64,000 nucleotides of DNA, from positions 1,798,001-1,862,000 of the forward strand of contig NADL03000740.1 in the NCBI GenBank assembly GCA_002205965.3. The letters run 5' to 3'. Both the position numbers and the translations under genes were made by a program. A model generated the notes under the pieces. That model worked only from the letters and a program-made list of their open reading frames with translations. It was not told the DNA's origin and searched no databases. This DNA comes from Kappaphycus alvarezii (lineage: Eukaryota; Rhodophyta; Florideophyceae; Gigartinales; Solieriaceae). Of this stretch, positions 42,600 through 54,892 are shown piece by piece (the first letter of the stretch is position 1; each line of letters starts with the position of its first letter).

Positions 42600-43210
42600 G
42601 GCTTTTAGTTAGTCCATCACGAAGAAAAATTCCAATTAAAAAGACAAAAAATGGTAAGGAATTCAATGGCAGAGGGTTACCAAGAGATGAAAATTTTGCT
42701 ATAAATCCTCGCATTGTTTTTTTCCAGTCAAAGTTGATAGGTATTCGGACAAGTTGAGGTTGAAATACAGATTTTTTCTATATTTTAATATGCGTAACAA
42801 GAAGAATTTTATCCAAAAGGACTCATTAACGGTTCAGTTTCTTGTAATACGGGCTCTTTTTCTAAGATGGCGATAATTCGAATTTCCTTGGCGACGATAG
42901 ACATATCTGGTTCATTTATCTAATCTGGACCGTTTAATCGCAACTTCCCTGTCCTCTAAACGAAAGGCTAGACCAAAAATAGCTTCTTCTTGTGGAAGCG
43001 CTAGTCCCCTCATTCGGTTTTGTGGAATCAGAGTGGCTATGGCAACTTGCATTCAAAGAGTAGATGTTCGACAATGGACTTGAATCCATCCCTGGAATGC
43101 GGCAATTATTCCTGAAACTTGACTCCTTTAGAAACTTGCTTCTCATTGTTGCCAAAGTCGTGGATGACTTAATACTTGCCAGTAAGCACAAAATGCTTCA
43201 ATATTTCTAT
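42600..43210 (+). pseudogene. Copia B reverse transcriptase
   Basis: Pieces in different plus frames include GKEFNGRGLPRDENFA near 42660, FVESEWLWQLAFKE near 43020 and LLLIVAKVVDDLILAS near 43140. The last is the copia Y/x-V-D-D active-site strand, here V-V-D-D, with both Asp kept. The blocks are in the right order and spacing for copia RT but cannot be translated as one protein. Confidence 0.6.
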
Positions 43211-43410
43211 CATTAGTTTTTAGATTGAACATTGTCTTCGGTAGACTCCATATCCTTCAGTAAAATGATTACAAAATCACTGTCTCGATGAAGGAATACT
43301 TGGAAACCACTGTGAAGATCCTATTTTGTCGCATTACAAAGAAAGACAAAAACGCTAGATGCTCATCCGACGAAATTAATTCTTTTCAAAATATTGCTGG
43401 ATAGCTCAAT

Positions 43411-44050
43411 TTGACCGTTCATGTTCTCTCAGCCTTGCCGCAGTTGTATCGGGTACATTTCAGTAATAGAACTCCGATCTTAGAGTGCACTACTGAAGCC
43501 AATCTAGCTCTTCATGAGATTCGACAGCTCTATCCGGTCCTCACGTATCATGTGGCCTCCAATCATGATGTCAGTGATAAGGATGCGGCACACTTAGCCT
43601 TTTCTGACGAAATCCAAGTAAATTCTTGATACATCCTAACAATCTATGTCTCGGGAATATTCTTTCCTACTTCCATAATATTCTATGCTTCCGATTCGCC
43701 AGCTCAAATCAAACTGGAGTCTCGTTTTCATTAATTAGCGCTGAAATGCTTGCATTGGAAGAATCGGCGGGCCGGGGTGGACTCATGGCATACTGCTTAT
43801 CGAGATGTATACCTCTTGTTGTCGTTTGCCGCTTTTCTCGGAAATCGATTCACACGACTCTACTCGACCATCAATAATCTCCACAAATTAAGTAACTACA
43901 GGCTTCCCCCTTTGTTGAAAGATAGAGAGACTCATTTTATTATGAATATGTCGCTTTCATGCAGTTTATTAAAGTCACGAGCAACCTACCTGATGCCTTG
44001 ACCAGGAGAAATATGGATACTTTCCGGAAACCCAATTAAGCATGTGGTCT
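43411..44050 (+). pseudogene. Copia B RNase H and pol end
   Basis: Frames at 43411-43629 and 43750-44001 together give LALHEIRQLYPVLTYHV, FYASDSPAQIKLESR and INNLHKLSNYRLPPLLKD. These correspond in order to the copia RNase H and its tail (K-R-x-x-x-D-L region). Catalytic residues are not clearly readable. Confidence 0.5.
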
Positions 44051-47000
44051 TGGATTCTTGGATTCGGACGCAATTCATGACGCCGACAGAGTTAAAACCA
44101 CCATAATCAATAGATACTGGCGTCAAATATTCCTTGAAGCCAAATACCATTTTTGCGGTGCACTAATCGAATAGTTTCCATGCTATGGGAGCAACTGTGC
44201 ATTGAACGCCACTTTCAATGCTTCGAATAATTTGATACGCGAACTATTTTTAACCACTTTCAACAATTGGTCGTCCTTTATTTTCATTGATAATTAATTG
44301 ATATCTATCTTCATTCTCACCCATCTGTCCCAAGAAGATGCAAAGGTTGAAGACGTGTCACATTTTGGGATGTCCAATCTTCTTCTTCGGTATTTTCGCC
44401 TACCGTCTCATTACCTACCAATCGATGTCGAGGTATTCAGTGCCAGGCGTCTTTACTGGTTCTGTAGAAGACACTGTGTCAGTTGATAATAACAATTTTG
44501 GTGACAAATAGCTTCCAGGTGGTAGTAGACGTACTTATATAAATAGGCTCCTGTTAATACAGGAATGTACATCCTTACCTATTTCAACTTCTTTACTGCC
44601 AGATGAACTGCTATATGAGGCACTATCCTTCGCCTATTCGAAGTGGGAAAGGGAGGATAGAGATCCATTTCAATAACCCGCTTTAGCGTCATTAGTAATT
44701 GAGCAAGAACTTTTTCTACTTATTTTACAGTAAGATGAGATAGGTCGTATTTTAGATACCTCATCTGGTAGCGATAGTCAAATAAAATCCCAACGGGAAT
44801 CATTTTCCAACTCTTTTACAAGCTTGGGGTTATTTATGCGTATTTAGGCCAAATATGCTCCAGTTGAGAGATCTTTTCACTCATTGAGTTATGTTGTCGC
44901 TTAGACATGGTAATATCGTGATAAATCTATTTTCTTGTCTTATTTTCCAATACTTTTGTAGCAATTTCTTAATTCGATACGATAAACATCATAGTCCTAT
45001 CTTTCCTTTATAAACGCTAAAGATTTTTTCTTTTTGGAGTCACCTTTCCATTTGCAACTACACGAAAAGATCTCTCTCCTGTACCCAACCGTCGTTAACC
45101 AAGCTATTTATATCGACTCTCCCTTTATAGTAGAACTATAGAACTCACCAAATTCGTTTTATTCCTGAAAAATTATCTATGGTTGGCTTTCTAACCAGGT
45201 CTCAATCAAATGTTCAACTCGTCAGCAATTCAATGTGTACAGTGGCCCAATGAGTCGCTTTCTCTGTACAATTTCTCCATCTACCTGACGGCCTCTTTCC
45301 ATCTCATTCTGTAGAGTCTGAAACCCCAAAATCTAGTGCTTTTCTCCCTATTTAAATGCTTAAAGAAGGAGTGTGTAAATCACCGCTTGCAATCGGGCGC
45401 TAGGGAAGATAAGGACAAAGTCAGGTCATCGTCAGGTGCTTGAGATGGCAGAGGTAGGTTTGATATATTTGAGAAAGGCCAGTGATGTTGTTCTAGAGGT
45501 GTAATACCCCATTTCTGGAGCGATAAATCTGATCCGAAGCCAGTCGGGATCCGCAGAGTCATAGTTTCGACCCGAATACCATCAAACCGATCCGGACCTG
45601 GTTTTAATACGCAAACATTAACTCGGATATTAATTAAGGGGAAGTACAGCGGTCCTGCCTGGCAGTACAGGCGAAGCCGAAGTGATCCCGCTCCTCGCCG
45701 AGTAACAAAATATCGGCTCGCTTTACGCTTGACTATGAGGGGGCAAGAATAGGTGCTTTACTGCTTAGCGGTATTTTTGGTTGTGTTCTGAGAGTAAAGG
45801 GTATATTTATGCCTTAAGAACGAGGCAGAAAGGGAATTTATTTAAAAATGGCTTATTTTAGTGGTGATCTTCTCCAGTTGTGGCGCTTCCTGATCAGGAT
45901 AGAATTTTTGTCTGTTAAGTGCGATCCCGGTCCCGACGCAATAATCTATCAGCTCTATACCTTCTTACCAAAATGGCCAGTCCCTGCTTCTACCCTCTCG
46001 TTCAAAATATACTCAAAAGCCGGGGTGTAGCAACGGTCTGGAACTGATCAATAATTGGATCACTCAGTAATATTATAAACATCGCCGGAAGTACGAAGAG
46101 CGAGCTACAAAGTGTGATCTTCTCAGCTATCTGGAGGGAACAAAGAACTCTGAGTACGAAAGGGGCAGTGTGGCAAGAGAGGGTAAAGAGAGGGGAATGA
46201 GTATCATTGGTTGGGCCGTTAGGAACTGATGCAGTATAATCTTGAGGAATTCTGACAGGTTCTCAGGCGCCCCCTGTCGGGAAGAAGCGTGAAAATGAGG
46301 ATTTAATTGAGATTTTGGACGCTTTAGAGATTGATTTCTCTACATTGCATGAAGAAGCTCAAAGTTGCATGAAAGGGCTCTACATGTCTGAGCAAGAGAT
46401 ATGCCATCCTGAGCCATTCAAGGGAATTTGCTTACACTTCAGTGGGGTAATGGAGAGTAGAGCAATGTTTTTCTCCCCTCTGATCTCGGAAAAATTATTA
46501 TGAAGAGTGGAAATAGGTAATTATATTGTATTTATCTCTCTGTTCTTCATTCCCATCCAATTTCTTAGCCATTGTATACTATGCGTTAACAAGTACGTAT
46601 TGTTAAGACTTTATGGTCAGACGAGACATATTTATTAGCCTATTAAATTGCTTCCTCGAAGGGCGCTCCAGCAAGTTTGGGGACAATTTAAAGTGCATTC
46701 GCAAGTAATGACGCTGTTGATAATCAACTGAAGCCATAGTAAGACTTCAATTCCGGCTATCTACTGAGTGAAGATCGAAAAAAATCGACCATTTAGCCAG
46801 ATCGTAGGACTGTTGCTTCCCGTCCTTTTTTCCTTCCTTTATTCCTACAACTATACTGTGGTATCATTTTGCTTTCAGTGAACCTTTTATGGATAGCAGG
46901 CGCTATGAGTTCCATCATTCCTAATTTACTTCTATCTGAATATACACAGTACAGCAATATCAAGTTATTGACTGTACATACACGAGTGAATTTGCTATAG

Positions 47001-48451
47001 ACCAGTTATTGATAATTAGCCATTTGTGCTCTTAATATTAATGCGGCGTTCGAAGCAACCTTTAACGATACATGAGAATGTAACAGGATGCCCTCGACGT
47101 TCAGATATTGATCTTTCGCACGGATCGCGACAGGTAATGCCACCTCTATCAGAAAAGAAAATTATTCTGTTTGCTAAATACAGATTGTGGAGATTGTAGC
47201 GGAAATAAGCTTGTTATTAGCAAAAAAATTTGGAAATAAACCTTCCGGGCCTCCGTAGCTTTCGGCACCTATCGAATTAAAGGTATTGAGAGAATCAGAG
47301 TTCCATGTTCTGTGACTGGAAGGGATACGGGTTGACGAAGGTGAGGCCTAAATATTTAGTGTCCCGATGGCACAGACTTTCCTGATTATGGCATTTATTG
47401 CGCTCCCGTGGAGGTCGGTATTTTATAGACTGGTTATTGGCGGCGCAAAAACATCGCATTACAGAAAAGAGACCGTTTCACCATGATTTTCAGTTCATTG
47501 TCTACCGTGTCGGTAGTGGATGAAGTGGTCCCCGTTTATTTCCATGCTATCTGGGCATGGATCTCTTGCAGTTTGTTCCAAGTGAAAGCAAGAGGGCTTT
47601 AAAATAGTAGTGGAGCCAATCATAGAAATCACGGGTGCTGAAGGCAGTTTTAAGGTCTCGCTTTGGATGAAATAGACCGAGCGTTTGGCAATCGGCACTT
47701 TCATTAATGCTCAGAAATTATTGGTGCGGGTATCGTATTGAGGAAATCCCTCCTGAATAGCCGTATTCTCTGCGTTGTATGATTTTTGCGGCGGCGTGGT
47801 TTGGAGCGAAAAATTCTTCAAGGGATCGTTAGGATTTTTATCTTTTCTGAGCCGACCACTGTCGGACCGAGTTCAAGTTAAGATACAATTCAGCTTTCCT
47901 ATTCGAAATCTTTCCCGGAGGATCCCAAAACGCAATTCCTCCTCTTTATTGTCTTATGCTCACATTCCAGCTGAAGATGCAGACTGTCTCGCTCTTCAGT
48001 CAAAACCTTTAAAATTTTATATTTTTGTTTCTCTCTTTTCAAGTCACTGCCATCAGTTCTACTAAGCAGCAAATCACGTAAACGTTCCCCTCTTTTCATT
48101 GATTTTTGTATTTATTCCCTTGTGCTGATCGGTATATGAAGTTCCTGTGGAGTCTTGCAGAGGAAAATCTATTCTGAAGCGGGTAGATAATTGGCATTAG
48201 ACTTCTCCAAATTAACCCAGTGGTCTAAAGAAGCTCTTCAAGTATTAAATGAAGACAAAGTTTCTATAGCCGATAATTTTTCTGCCGCACTGTAAATAAC
48301 TTGGTTATACATCCTAAGTAAATACATATGAAGGTCCAGACAGGGCTCTGACGCGATTTCAGAAGATATTTATCACTTGCGAGCTTATCCACCATATAGT
48401 TTAAAAAAGGAGTAAATATTACTGTATTGATTTTCCATCTCCCTTAAGATT
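44051..48451. other. No confidently recognised gene
   Basis: AT-rich sequence with stops in all frames; the open stretches are under 100 codons. An unassigned coding-like run lies at 46245-46503. A single ATGGCCAGTCCCTG at 45973-45986 echoes the gypsy A palindrome core. GTAC-type repeats are nearly absent here apart from 46947-46955. Confidence 0.4.
46245..46503 (+). CDS. Unrecognised small coding-like run
   Basis: The frame opens after TGA near 46242, has the first ATG at 46315 and runs to TGA at 46501. Including the part before the ATG it encodes about 84 residues with a charged start (PPVGKKRENEDLIEILDALE) and a Cys/His-containing middle (CMKGLYMSEQEICHPEPF). TTCTGACAG just upstream of 46260 would serve as a splice acceptor, so this may be a last exon. 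It has no family match and could equally be an old gag piece. Confidence 0.3.
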
Positions 48452-48456
48452 GATCT
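48452..48456. repeat. Target-site duplication GATCT, left copy
   Basis: GATCT directly left of the gypsy C LTR is repeated exactly at 54684-54688 directly right of the other LTR. Confidence 0.9.
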
Positions 48457-48924
48457 TGAAACAGAGAGGAAGGCAGCCGGGGCGCTGCTAAAGGAACAGT
48501 AGAGACGATGTAGTGGGTTCCCGAAAGGTGGCGGCAAAGGGTGTATGGAGTTTACCTGGATTCCCACGAGAATCCAGATGAGCCCTCCTTTTGTAGACAG
48601 TACGGCAGCTCTTCTAAACAACTCTCAGAGTTGTGCCAGCTCAGTAGAAAACACTAGAAAGTAGGCTGTAACTAGAAAGTAGAGCTGTAACTAAATAATA
48701 GTACTATCTAGAATATAACAAGACGATGACGTGGGGCTCCACGTCAAATAAAAACTGTAGAGAAAATAAATACTCAGCAATAAAACCGCTACCGGTTACA
48801 TACAGCTTCTAGATTCTTTCAAGAGTGATGCACTTTCTCTGTTACACCACTGTGTAATAGAGAATTGGAATAGCGACAGCGAACAAGTCTCTATTACACA
48901 GTGTGTAACAGAGACATTGTTACA
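48457..48924 (-). repeat. 3' LTR of gypsy C, with long hairpin
   Basis: It begins (plus strand) TGAAACAGAG and ends ATTGTTACA. It contains an inverted repeat with arms at 48837-48862 and 48889-48913 (about 25 bp each, one extra base) around a 26-bp loop. AATAAA occurs at 48769 on the plus strand, but the element reads the other way. Confidence 0.95.
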
Positions 48925-48939
48925 CTATTCCCTCCCCGG
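48925..48939 (-). promoter_or_regulatory. Polypurine tract, gypsy C
   Basis: On the minus strand CCGGGGAGGGAATAG runs directly into the 3' LTR start, the place of the plus-strand primer. Confidence 0.65.
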
Positions 48940-49072
48940 ACTATTGACGTCCTCGTCAATGATACTGCGGGAGTATATTATGTTTCCGAATATACTCTTG
49001 GAAAGCATCCGTTACTACAGCAGATCCATCTTCCGTAACATCAACAAAGTCCTTCGTTGGTTGCCACTCGCC

Positions 49073-50490
49073 TCATGACGTGGCACACACACGCATCAAA
49101 ACCAAGAACTTGTAACCGCGTCCAACCTTTTTGTGATCCAAGATAACCTCAACTTCCTGTTCTGGTCCACCAGGCAGTTCAAGCGGTGCAGGTGCAGGAG
49201 GAATGGGTAAAGCAATGTCATCGGGCTGCTCCAAATGTGGTGTGGTGTGAATGATATGAATGACTGGATGGATTCTAAAATGAGCAGGGAGATCCAGTCG
49301 AACAGCATTCTTACCAATTATCTCCTTAACCACAAATGGCCCATATCTGCGCGCACCAAGCTTTTTAGAATCCTGGGACCTAGAATAAACATCCGTAAAC
49401 AACGAACGATTGATCCATAGCTTTGAACCGACTTTATAATCTGGAACCTTGTATCGCCTTGAAGCATATGCAGCTTGCCGAGCTTTTGCCACTTTGTAGG
49501 CAAATTGCGCATCCTCAAGAGAAACCTTGAGCTTGGCACGAAAGTCGTCCAAACTCTGAAGAGGTATGCTGCTGCTAGCCAAGAAGTCCAATGGCGATTT
49601 AGGTGTCCATCCCAAGTCCAGCTCAAATGGTGACATACCCAGATCATCGCTCACAGCCGAGTTGTATGCAAATTCTGCAGAAGGAAGCAGTTCATCCCAG
49701 TCATCCTGATGATGAGCAATAGCAACGGAGATAGTTCTCGATCATCCTATTCATAATCTCGGACCCATCTGTTTGTGGGTGTCTACTTGTAGACATTCTT
49801 AATTTCACCCCACAAAGATTCATCAGTGTCTTCCAAAACTTTGAAATGAACTTCTGTCCCTATCTGAAGTCACATCATCCGGCAACCCGTGGTTCTTGAA
49901 GATGTTCGCGAAGAAGTCTCGAGCCGTGTCCTCAGCAGTATCTGATGTTTTAGATTTCAGAAAATGGACTCGACGAGTAAGTCGATCAACCCAAGTCGTG
50001 ATCGCATCATGACCGCTCCTCGTCAGGGGTAGCCTCACAATGAAATCTGTAGCTAATGATCCCCATCTGCGGTCAGGCAATTCCAGTGACATTGGATCAG
50101 TCAACTTTTTTGATTAGAGTCCTTATACTGCTGACACGTGAGACATCCTTCACAATACTTTCGAACATCCCGGCTCTTATGTTTCCAATGGAAGTTATCC
50201 AATCTGGACAGTGTCTTCGCAAATTTAAAATGTCCACCAACTTTCGAGTCGTGAGCAATTTGCAAAATATCCGAAACTGACCTTCTTGGTACGCACAACT
50301 TTCCATTGTAAAACAGCCTCGAACCATCTTTTCGGAACATCGGCAGAATTCTTTCAAGTTTCTGCTTCTGAACCGTATCCTCAGGCCACTCTCCTTCCAT
50401 GGCTTTTACCACTGGACCAAAGAACTGGTCGTCATCATACCGAGGAATGATCTGATCAACATCAAGGTAGGGAACTTCAACGTCATTCAC
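49073..50490 (-). pseudogene. Gypsy C integrase with chromodomain-like end
   Basis: The frame at 50101-50490 has the zinc finger (HDSKVGGHF, then CEGCLTCQQ). The frame at 49823-50104 has the core with LATDFIVRLPLTRSGHDAI and VTSDRDRSSF, the two Asp blocks. The frame at 49073-49654 runs from MSPFELDLGW through YKVGSKLWINRSL and ARRYGPFVVKEIIGKNAVRLDLP to EQEVEVILDHKKVGRGYKFLVLM. The last piece matches the start of a chromodomain (E-V-E-x-I-L-D-H-R), which in chromoviruses steers integration to marked chromatin. It is cut short: the W-K/G-Y-P part is replaced by a frameshifted end. Confidence 0.8.
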
Positions 50491-50622
50491 TGAGACGTCA
50501 CTCTCTCTTCGTGCGGAGCTCGGATAATGCGTCTCCTAAGACGTGAATTCTTCCAGGCTTCAGTGTGATGGGAAAGATTCCGAAGTTACCGAGAGTTTCC
50601 AACCAACGTGCTTCTTTCCGAC

Positions 50623-51465
50623 TCAGTTTCGGTTTTGTGAAGAAGCTCTTAAGCACCTGGTTGTCTGTGAAAATCTCAAATCAGAACCTTCAAGATAGCA
50701 CCTGAATCTTCCCAGAAAATTAATCAAAGCCAGAAGCTCTCTGTCATTTGCAGTGTAGTCCGACTCAGTTGGGAAAGCTTCTTTGAAATAGAAAGAAATT
50801 ACACGATCCCTTCCATTCTCATCCAACTGTGTTAGAGTTCCACCGACAGCAAGCTGTGAAGCATCTATATGACCACGAAATGGCTTTTTCAATTAGGAGC
50901 GACTAAGATTGGAGCCAATGTCATCGCTTTCTTTAGCTTCTGGAAAGCTTCATCACACTGTTGATCCCATTTCCCTATACCCGACCTTTTTTGTCAGATC
51001 TGTGAGAGGTGCAGCAATTGCAGAGAACTTCGGAATGAACCTACGGAAAAACTGCATTAGACCTAAGAACTTCTCAACTCCGTTAAATTCAGGTTTCGGC
51101 CAAGTTTGGAGACTTCGACCTTCTCAGGATTGACACGAATGCCGTCCTTCCCGACTATTAAACCCAAAAACTCCAGCTCAGTCTGAAAGAAAGAGCATTT
51201 CTTCGGAGAGATGTACAACTTGTGATCCTTAAGTCTCTTTAATACAATTTCCAGATGTTCGTAATGTTCTTCTCCCATTCTTACTGAATATAAGAAGATC
51301 ATCCATACAGACAACCAAGAAGACATCGATGCAATCATATAATATCTGTTCATCAAAGTTTGGAACGTAGCAGGAGCGTTGCGAAGTCCCCATTGGCACA
51401 ACAAGATATTCAAATTGCCCATACTTTGTATTGAACGCAGTCTTTTCGATGTCCTCTGGTTTCAC
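50623..51465 (-). pseudogene. Gypsy C RT palm and RNase H
   Basis: The RT part reads EKTAFNTKYGQFEYLVVPMG, then after frame changes VVCMDDLLIFS (CMDD encoded at 51298-51309), where Tyr of Y-M-D-D is replaced by Cys. After the thumb (SPKKCSFFQTELEFLGLIV) the RNase H reads FRGHIDASQLAVGGTL and TANDRELLALINFLGRFRCYLEG. The catalytic Asp in IDAS is kept. Several frameshifts break the enzyme. Confidence 0.8.
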
Positions 51466-51493
51466 CCTTATCTGATGGAATCCCGTTTTCAGA

Positions 51494-52369
51494 TCAAGCT
51501 TGGAGAAAAATCTCGCATCTCCAAGTCGATCGAAATTTCATCAGAACGAGGAGTGGAGCATTATTCTTTTTGGTGATGCGATTCAAAGCGCGATAATCGA
51601 CAACACCTCTAAGTTTTCCATCCTTTCCTTTCACAAAGAAAAGTGGTGCTCCATATGGCGATTTACTGGACCTGATCTTCCCTTTCCTCAAAAGAGACTC
51701 GACGTACTCTTTTGCTGCCCTAAGTTCGGATGGACAACTGGAATAAAGGTCGATGAGGTGCCTTTGCTCCTTCCTCCACTTTGATCTCATGATCAACTGA
51801 TCGAATCGGAGGAAGCCTCTTGGCAATTCATCCTGAAAGACCTCTTTAAAATTATCCAGTAATCTGCTCAGTCTTCCATCGAACTTTGAATCTGTCACTC
51901 CTCTCATACTGTGAACTTCAAGTAACTGAAATACTTCGAAGTCCCCCATGCCTCAGCATTCGTCTAAATTTCTTCACTCCCAAATTGGACATCAAAATGG
52001 TTTTCGTTTCTGGATCAATCACTGGAATGGAAGCATCTTTCACCATCACAATCCGTTTCCGATAGTCGACACGTGGATTGTGGGCAACATGAAACGGCAT
52101 TCCCAACAGAACATCATACCTGGTTTGGGACACAGCCCAACTAGAAGTATATGTATGTTCGCCTAACGTAATAGTTCCTTGGAAATGATCTCAGATACTT
52201 CCTCAGTAACTCCCTTCTGTGAATGGAAAACAATGACTCGTTCACGCCGAATCTCAAACAAGTTCCTATTTCGCTTCAGGAACTCGGCTGAAACCACGTT
52301 TGTATTGCATCCATCGTCCTTTAGTACTTTGACTGCTATTCCATTCAGTCTACCTTCAAGTACTAACAA
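51494..52369 (-). pseudogene. Gypsy C protease and RT N-terminus
   Basis: The protease frame (52163-52369) has VLKDDGCNTNVVSAEFL, where the usual D-S/T-G is D-D-G, so the active site is changed but the Asp is kept. LLGMPFHVAHNPRVDY follows at 51918-52133, typical of the protease end. The RT N-terminus at 51494-51949 reads LPRGF, VESLLRKGKIRSSKSPYGAPLFFVKGKDGKLRGVVDYRALNRI and ends in the NAPLLVL region. Confidence 0.75.
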
Positions 52370-52637
52370 AGCTCCACTGGTATAGGTCCATTAGTGGGGA
52401 TGCTTCATCATGACTAGACGTGATTCCATTAGATTCGGCTTCGGAGATTCTCGACTTTTCCTGTCCTCTGAGAATTTAGCTCCGGTGATGTCCACCACAG
52501 TTTCACTCCGCTCATTGGCACATCTGTTCAATCACTACTGGTCTCACCTGAGTTTTCACCAAGTCTGGTGGACCAACTAGTTTTCCAAGTCAAAGCCATT
52601 CAAATCATTACTGTGTCCTCCTGTGTATTGTTCGCCA

Positions 52638-53376
52638 CTACGCGAGTACCATCCCAGTTACCTTTATTCCCGTTTCCTTTTCTGTGTTTCCAAGGTCTAA
52701 ATCCCACCTTATGGCACGTAAAGCATGGTTCTCCATCAATTCTTTCTGACGCTGCCCATCGTTTTTACTTTCCAGGTTCCCGATCTCCATCGGCATAGGA
52801 CCTGAGGCATTTCGATTGGTGTGAAATGAACCTCTGCCAGTGAAGAACCCTGCACCGTAAAATGCTCCATCAACGTTAAGAGCAATAGTAGTCGCAGCTT
52901 CAAACTTGTATAGGTTCCCTTTACGAACCTCCAACAGAATGTGGGGTTTGAGGCCTTCACAGAACCGCGTCAATTTTTCCGACTCACTGATACCGGGAAT
53001 ATTGATAACCAAATTCCTGAACCGAGAGGTACGCTGTCACACTCGTTTTCTGGCGTATCTTGGTAAGCTTTTCGCGAGCTCAATGACACTTTCCTGTGGG
53101 ACAAACTCTGCCTCAACCAGGAGTTTAAAAGCTTCCCATGTAGGTGGAACAGCATTCTCGGTACACAACTGTATACCACCAGTTTGCGGCAGTTCCGGTC
53201 ATGAATTTCGAAGCAAAGTGGATAGCATTCTGGGCACTGATGACTTCTTCATGGCCCACCTGAATAAGTCTCAGGTACTTTTCGACTGAATGCAACCATG
53301 ACCGAACCGTCAACGCATCTCGATTCCCATCGAACATACACAGCTTATTTGGTTTGAAGAAAGACATATTCAACAA
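52638..53376 (-). pseudogene. Gypsy C Gag with altered zinc knuckle
   Basis: The frame at 53125-53376 starts MLNMSFFKPNKLCMFDGNRDALTVRSWLHSVEKYL and reads AIHFASKFMTGTAANWW, a typical gypsy Gag core (L-x-G-x-A-x-x-W). The frame at 52638-53012 continues with SESEKLTRFCEGLKPHILLEV. The knuckle CFTCHKVGFRPWKH at about 52685-52730 has Phe for the expected His and His for the last Cys, so zinc binding is doubtful. Confidence 0.7.
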
Positions 53377-54208
53377 ACCTCTTACTTAAAGCCTTACCAA
53401 CACCAAACTTGAATACAAGCACTTGAAGTTGAATCTGCAAGGGATTCGTCCCTGGACGACGGGTTGGCTCGCCGTACCGAGAGAGTGACTCACCAGCAGC
53501 TTTGAACACCTACACTAAGGTGTGACTCAGCAATCCGTTCGGGATATCCCCACCAGTCCACTACGTAGACCGCGATCGGTGTCCTTACCCTATAGGAAAG
53601 CCTCTAAAGCCAACTTAAAGCTAGCGAATAACCAAAGAATACCCGTTCTGAGCACGTACCCCTAGTCCAAGTCCAGTCCAAGTCAACCCTGTCAAGCGTT
53701 ACCTGAACCCGTGACCCAGTCGGTGCACCTAGCTAACAGCCAACGAGTGCAATAGGATCATATAGGAATACTGTGAGGGGACCCTCAAATGGGGACTTGG
53801 TCAGAAGTATGGCTTTACTAAGGCAACTTAGTTGCCTAACTGTCCAGTCTAAGTATTCTGAACAGGATCACGCAGCTTCGTGAGGCCTGCAGGCTACCTG
53901 AACAGAATAACCTAGAGAACGCAGACTATGCTGCACCGCCAAGTTCACGGCTACCTAGTTCTCCAATTAGTAACCGCGAGCTGCTTAGAACAATGGGGTT
54001 TAGAGTACCTGGCACTCCAGCCCACAGGTACACTCCTGTACTTAGCACTCCAGCCCACAAGTACAGTATACGATATTGCTTACAGTAACAACTGTCAGCA
54101 AATTTTTTAAAAATTCAATAACCAAAAAAATACACGTGTCAAAAAACCTCCAACTAGAGCAAGAAAAAAGCGAAAAAGCAGCGGAACCGGCGGAAGCGAT
54201 TCTACCAG
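53377..54208 (-). other. Gypsy C 5' leader and primer-binding site
   Basis: No coding frame is convincing between the gag start and the 5' LTR, as expected for an untranslated leader. Near 54010-54070 the plus strand repeats GTACxxxxGCACTCCAGCCCACA twice. The primer-site candidate TGGTAGAATCGCTTCC (minus strand) touches the LTR edge at 54208. Confidence 0.6.
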
Positions 54209-54683
54209 TGAAACAGAGAGGGAGACAGCCAGGGCGCTGCTAAAGGAACAGTAGAGACGATAGTAGTGGTTCCCGAAAGGTGGGGGCAAAGGGTGTTTGG
54301 AGTGTACCTGGATTCCCACGAGAATCCAGATGAGCCCTCCTTTTGTAGACAGTACGGCAGCTCTTCTAAACAACTCTCAGAGTTGTGCCAGCTCAGTAGA
54401 AAACACTAGAAAGTAGGGCTGTAACTAGAAAGTAGAGCTGTAACTAAATAATAGTACTATCTAGAATATAAAACAAGACGATGACGTGGGGCTCCACGTC
54501 AAATAGAAATACTGTAGAGGAAATAAATACTCAGCAATAAAACCGCTACCCAGTTACATACAGCTTCTAGATTCTTTCAAGAGTGATGCACTTTCTCTGT
54601 TATACCACTGTGTAATAAAGAATTGGAATAGCGACAGCGATCAAGTCTCTATTACACAGTCGTGTAACGGAGACATTGTTACA
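54209..54683 (-). repeat. 5' LTR of gypsy C
   Basis: It is the direct repeat of 48457-48924 with scattered substitutions and small indels. The same hairpin arms lie at 54595-54620 and 54647-54672 but pair less well than in the other LTR. It is followed by GATCT. Confidence 0.95.
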
Positions 54684-54892
54684 GATCTTCACTAAAAACG
54701 ACGGCTATAGAAGGAAAATAAGACAAAGATTAAATATCACGACTAGAAAATCCATGAAATCAAGATATTACTCTAGAAAATAAAACTACCTAAATTTTAC
54801 CCGTCCCGAGCACACTGTATCCTCAATCAGTGGAAGAACAGATCGGGCTAACGTTAGGAAAGGTTTTATTGAGATAATTTAGCAGTTATTCG

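Larger units (their letters stand above)
40674..44050 (+). mobile_element. Ty1/copia element B, GalEa-like, decayed, plus strand
   Basis: Plus-strand frames give protease, integrase, RT and RNase H in copia order. The integrase and RT blocks resemble those of copia A but are clearly diverged. Many frameshifts and stops are present. Neither LTR could be found; the body ends near 44.05 kb. It is opposite in orientation to copia A. Confidence 0.65.
48457..54683 (-). mobile_element. Ty3/gypsy chromovirus-like element C, minus strand
   Basis: This element of about 6.2 kb has LTRs of 468 and 475 bp, TG...CA ends and a perfect GATCT target duplication. Minus-strand domains in order are gag, zinc-knuckle remnant, protease, RT, RNase H, integrase and a chromodomain-like C-terminus. 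Each domain carries frameshifts or replaced catalytic residues, so it is inactive. A purine tract (CCGGGGAGGGAATAG, minus strand) borders the 3' LTR, and TGGTAGAATCGCTTCC begins at the 5' LTR edge. Confidence 0.95.
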
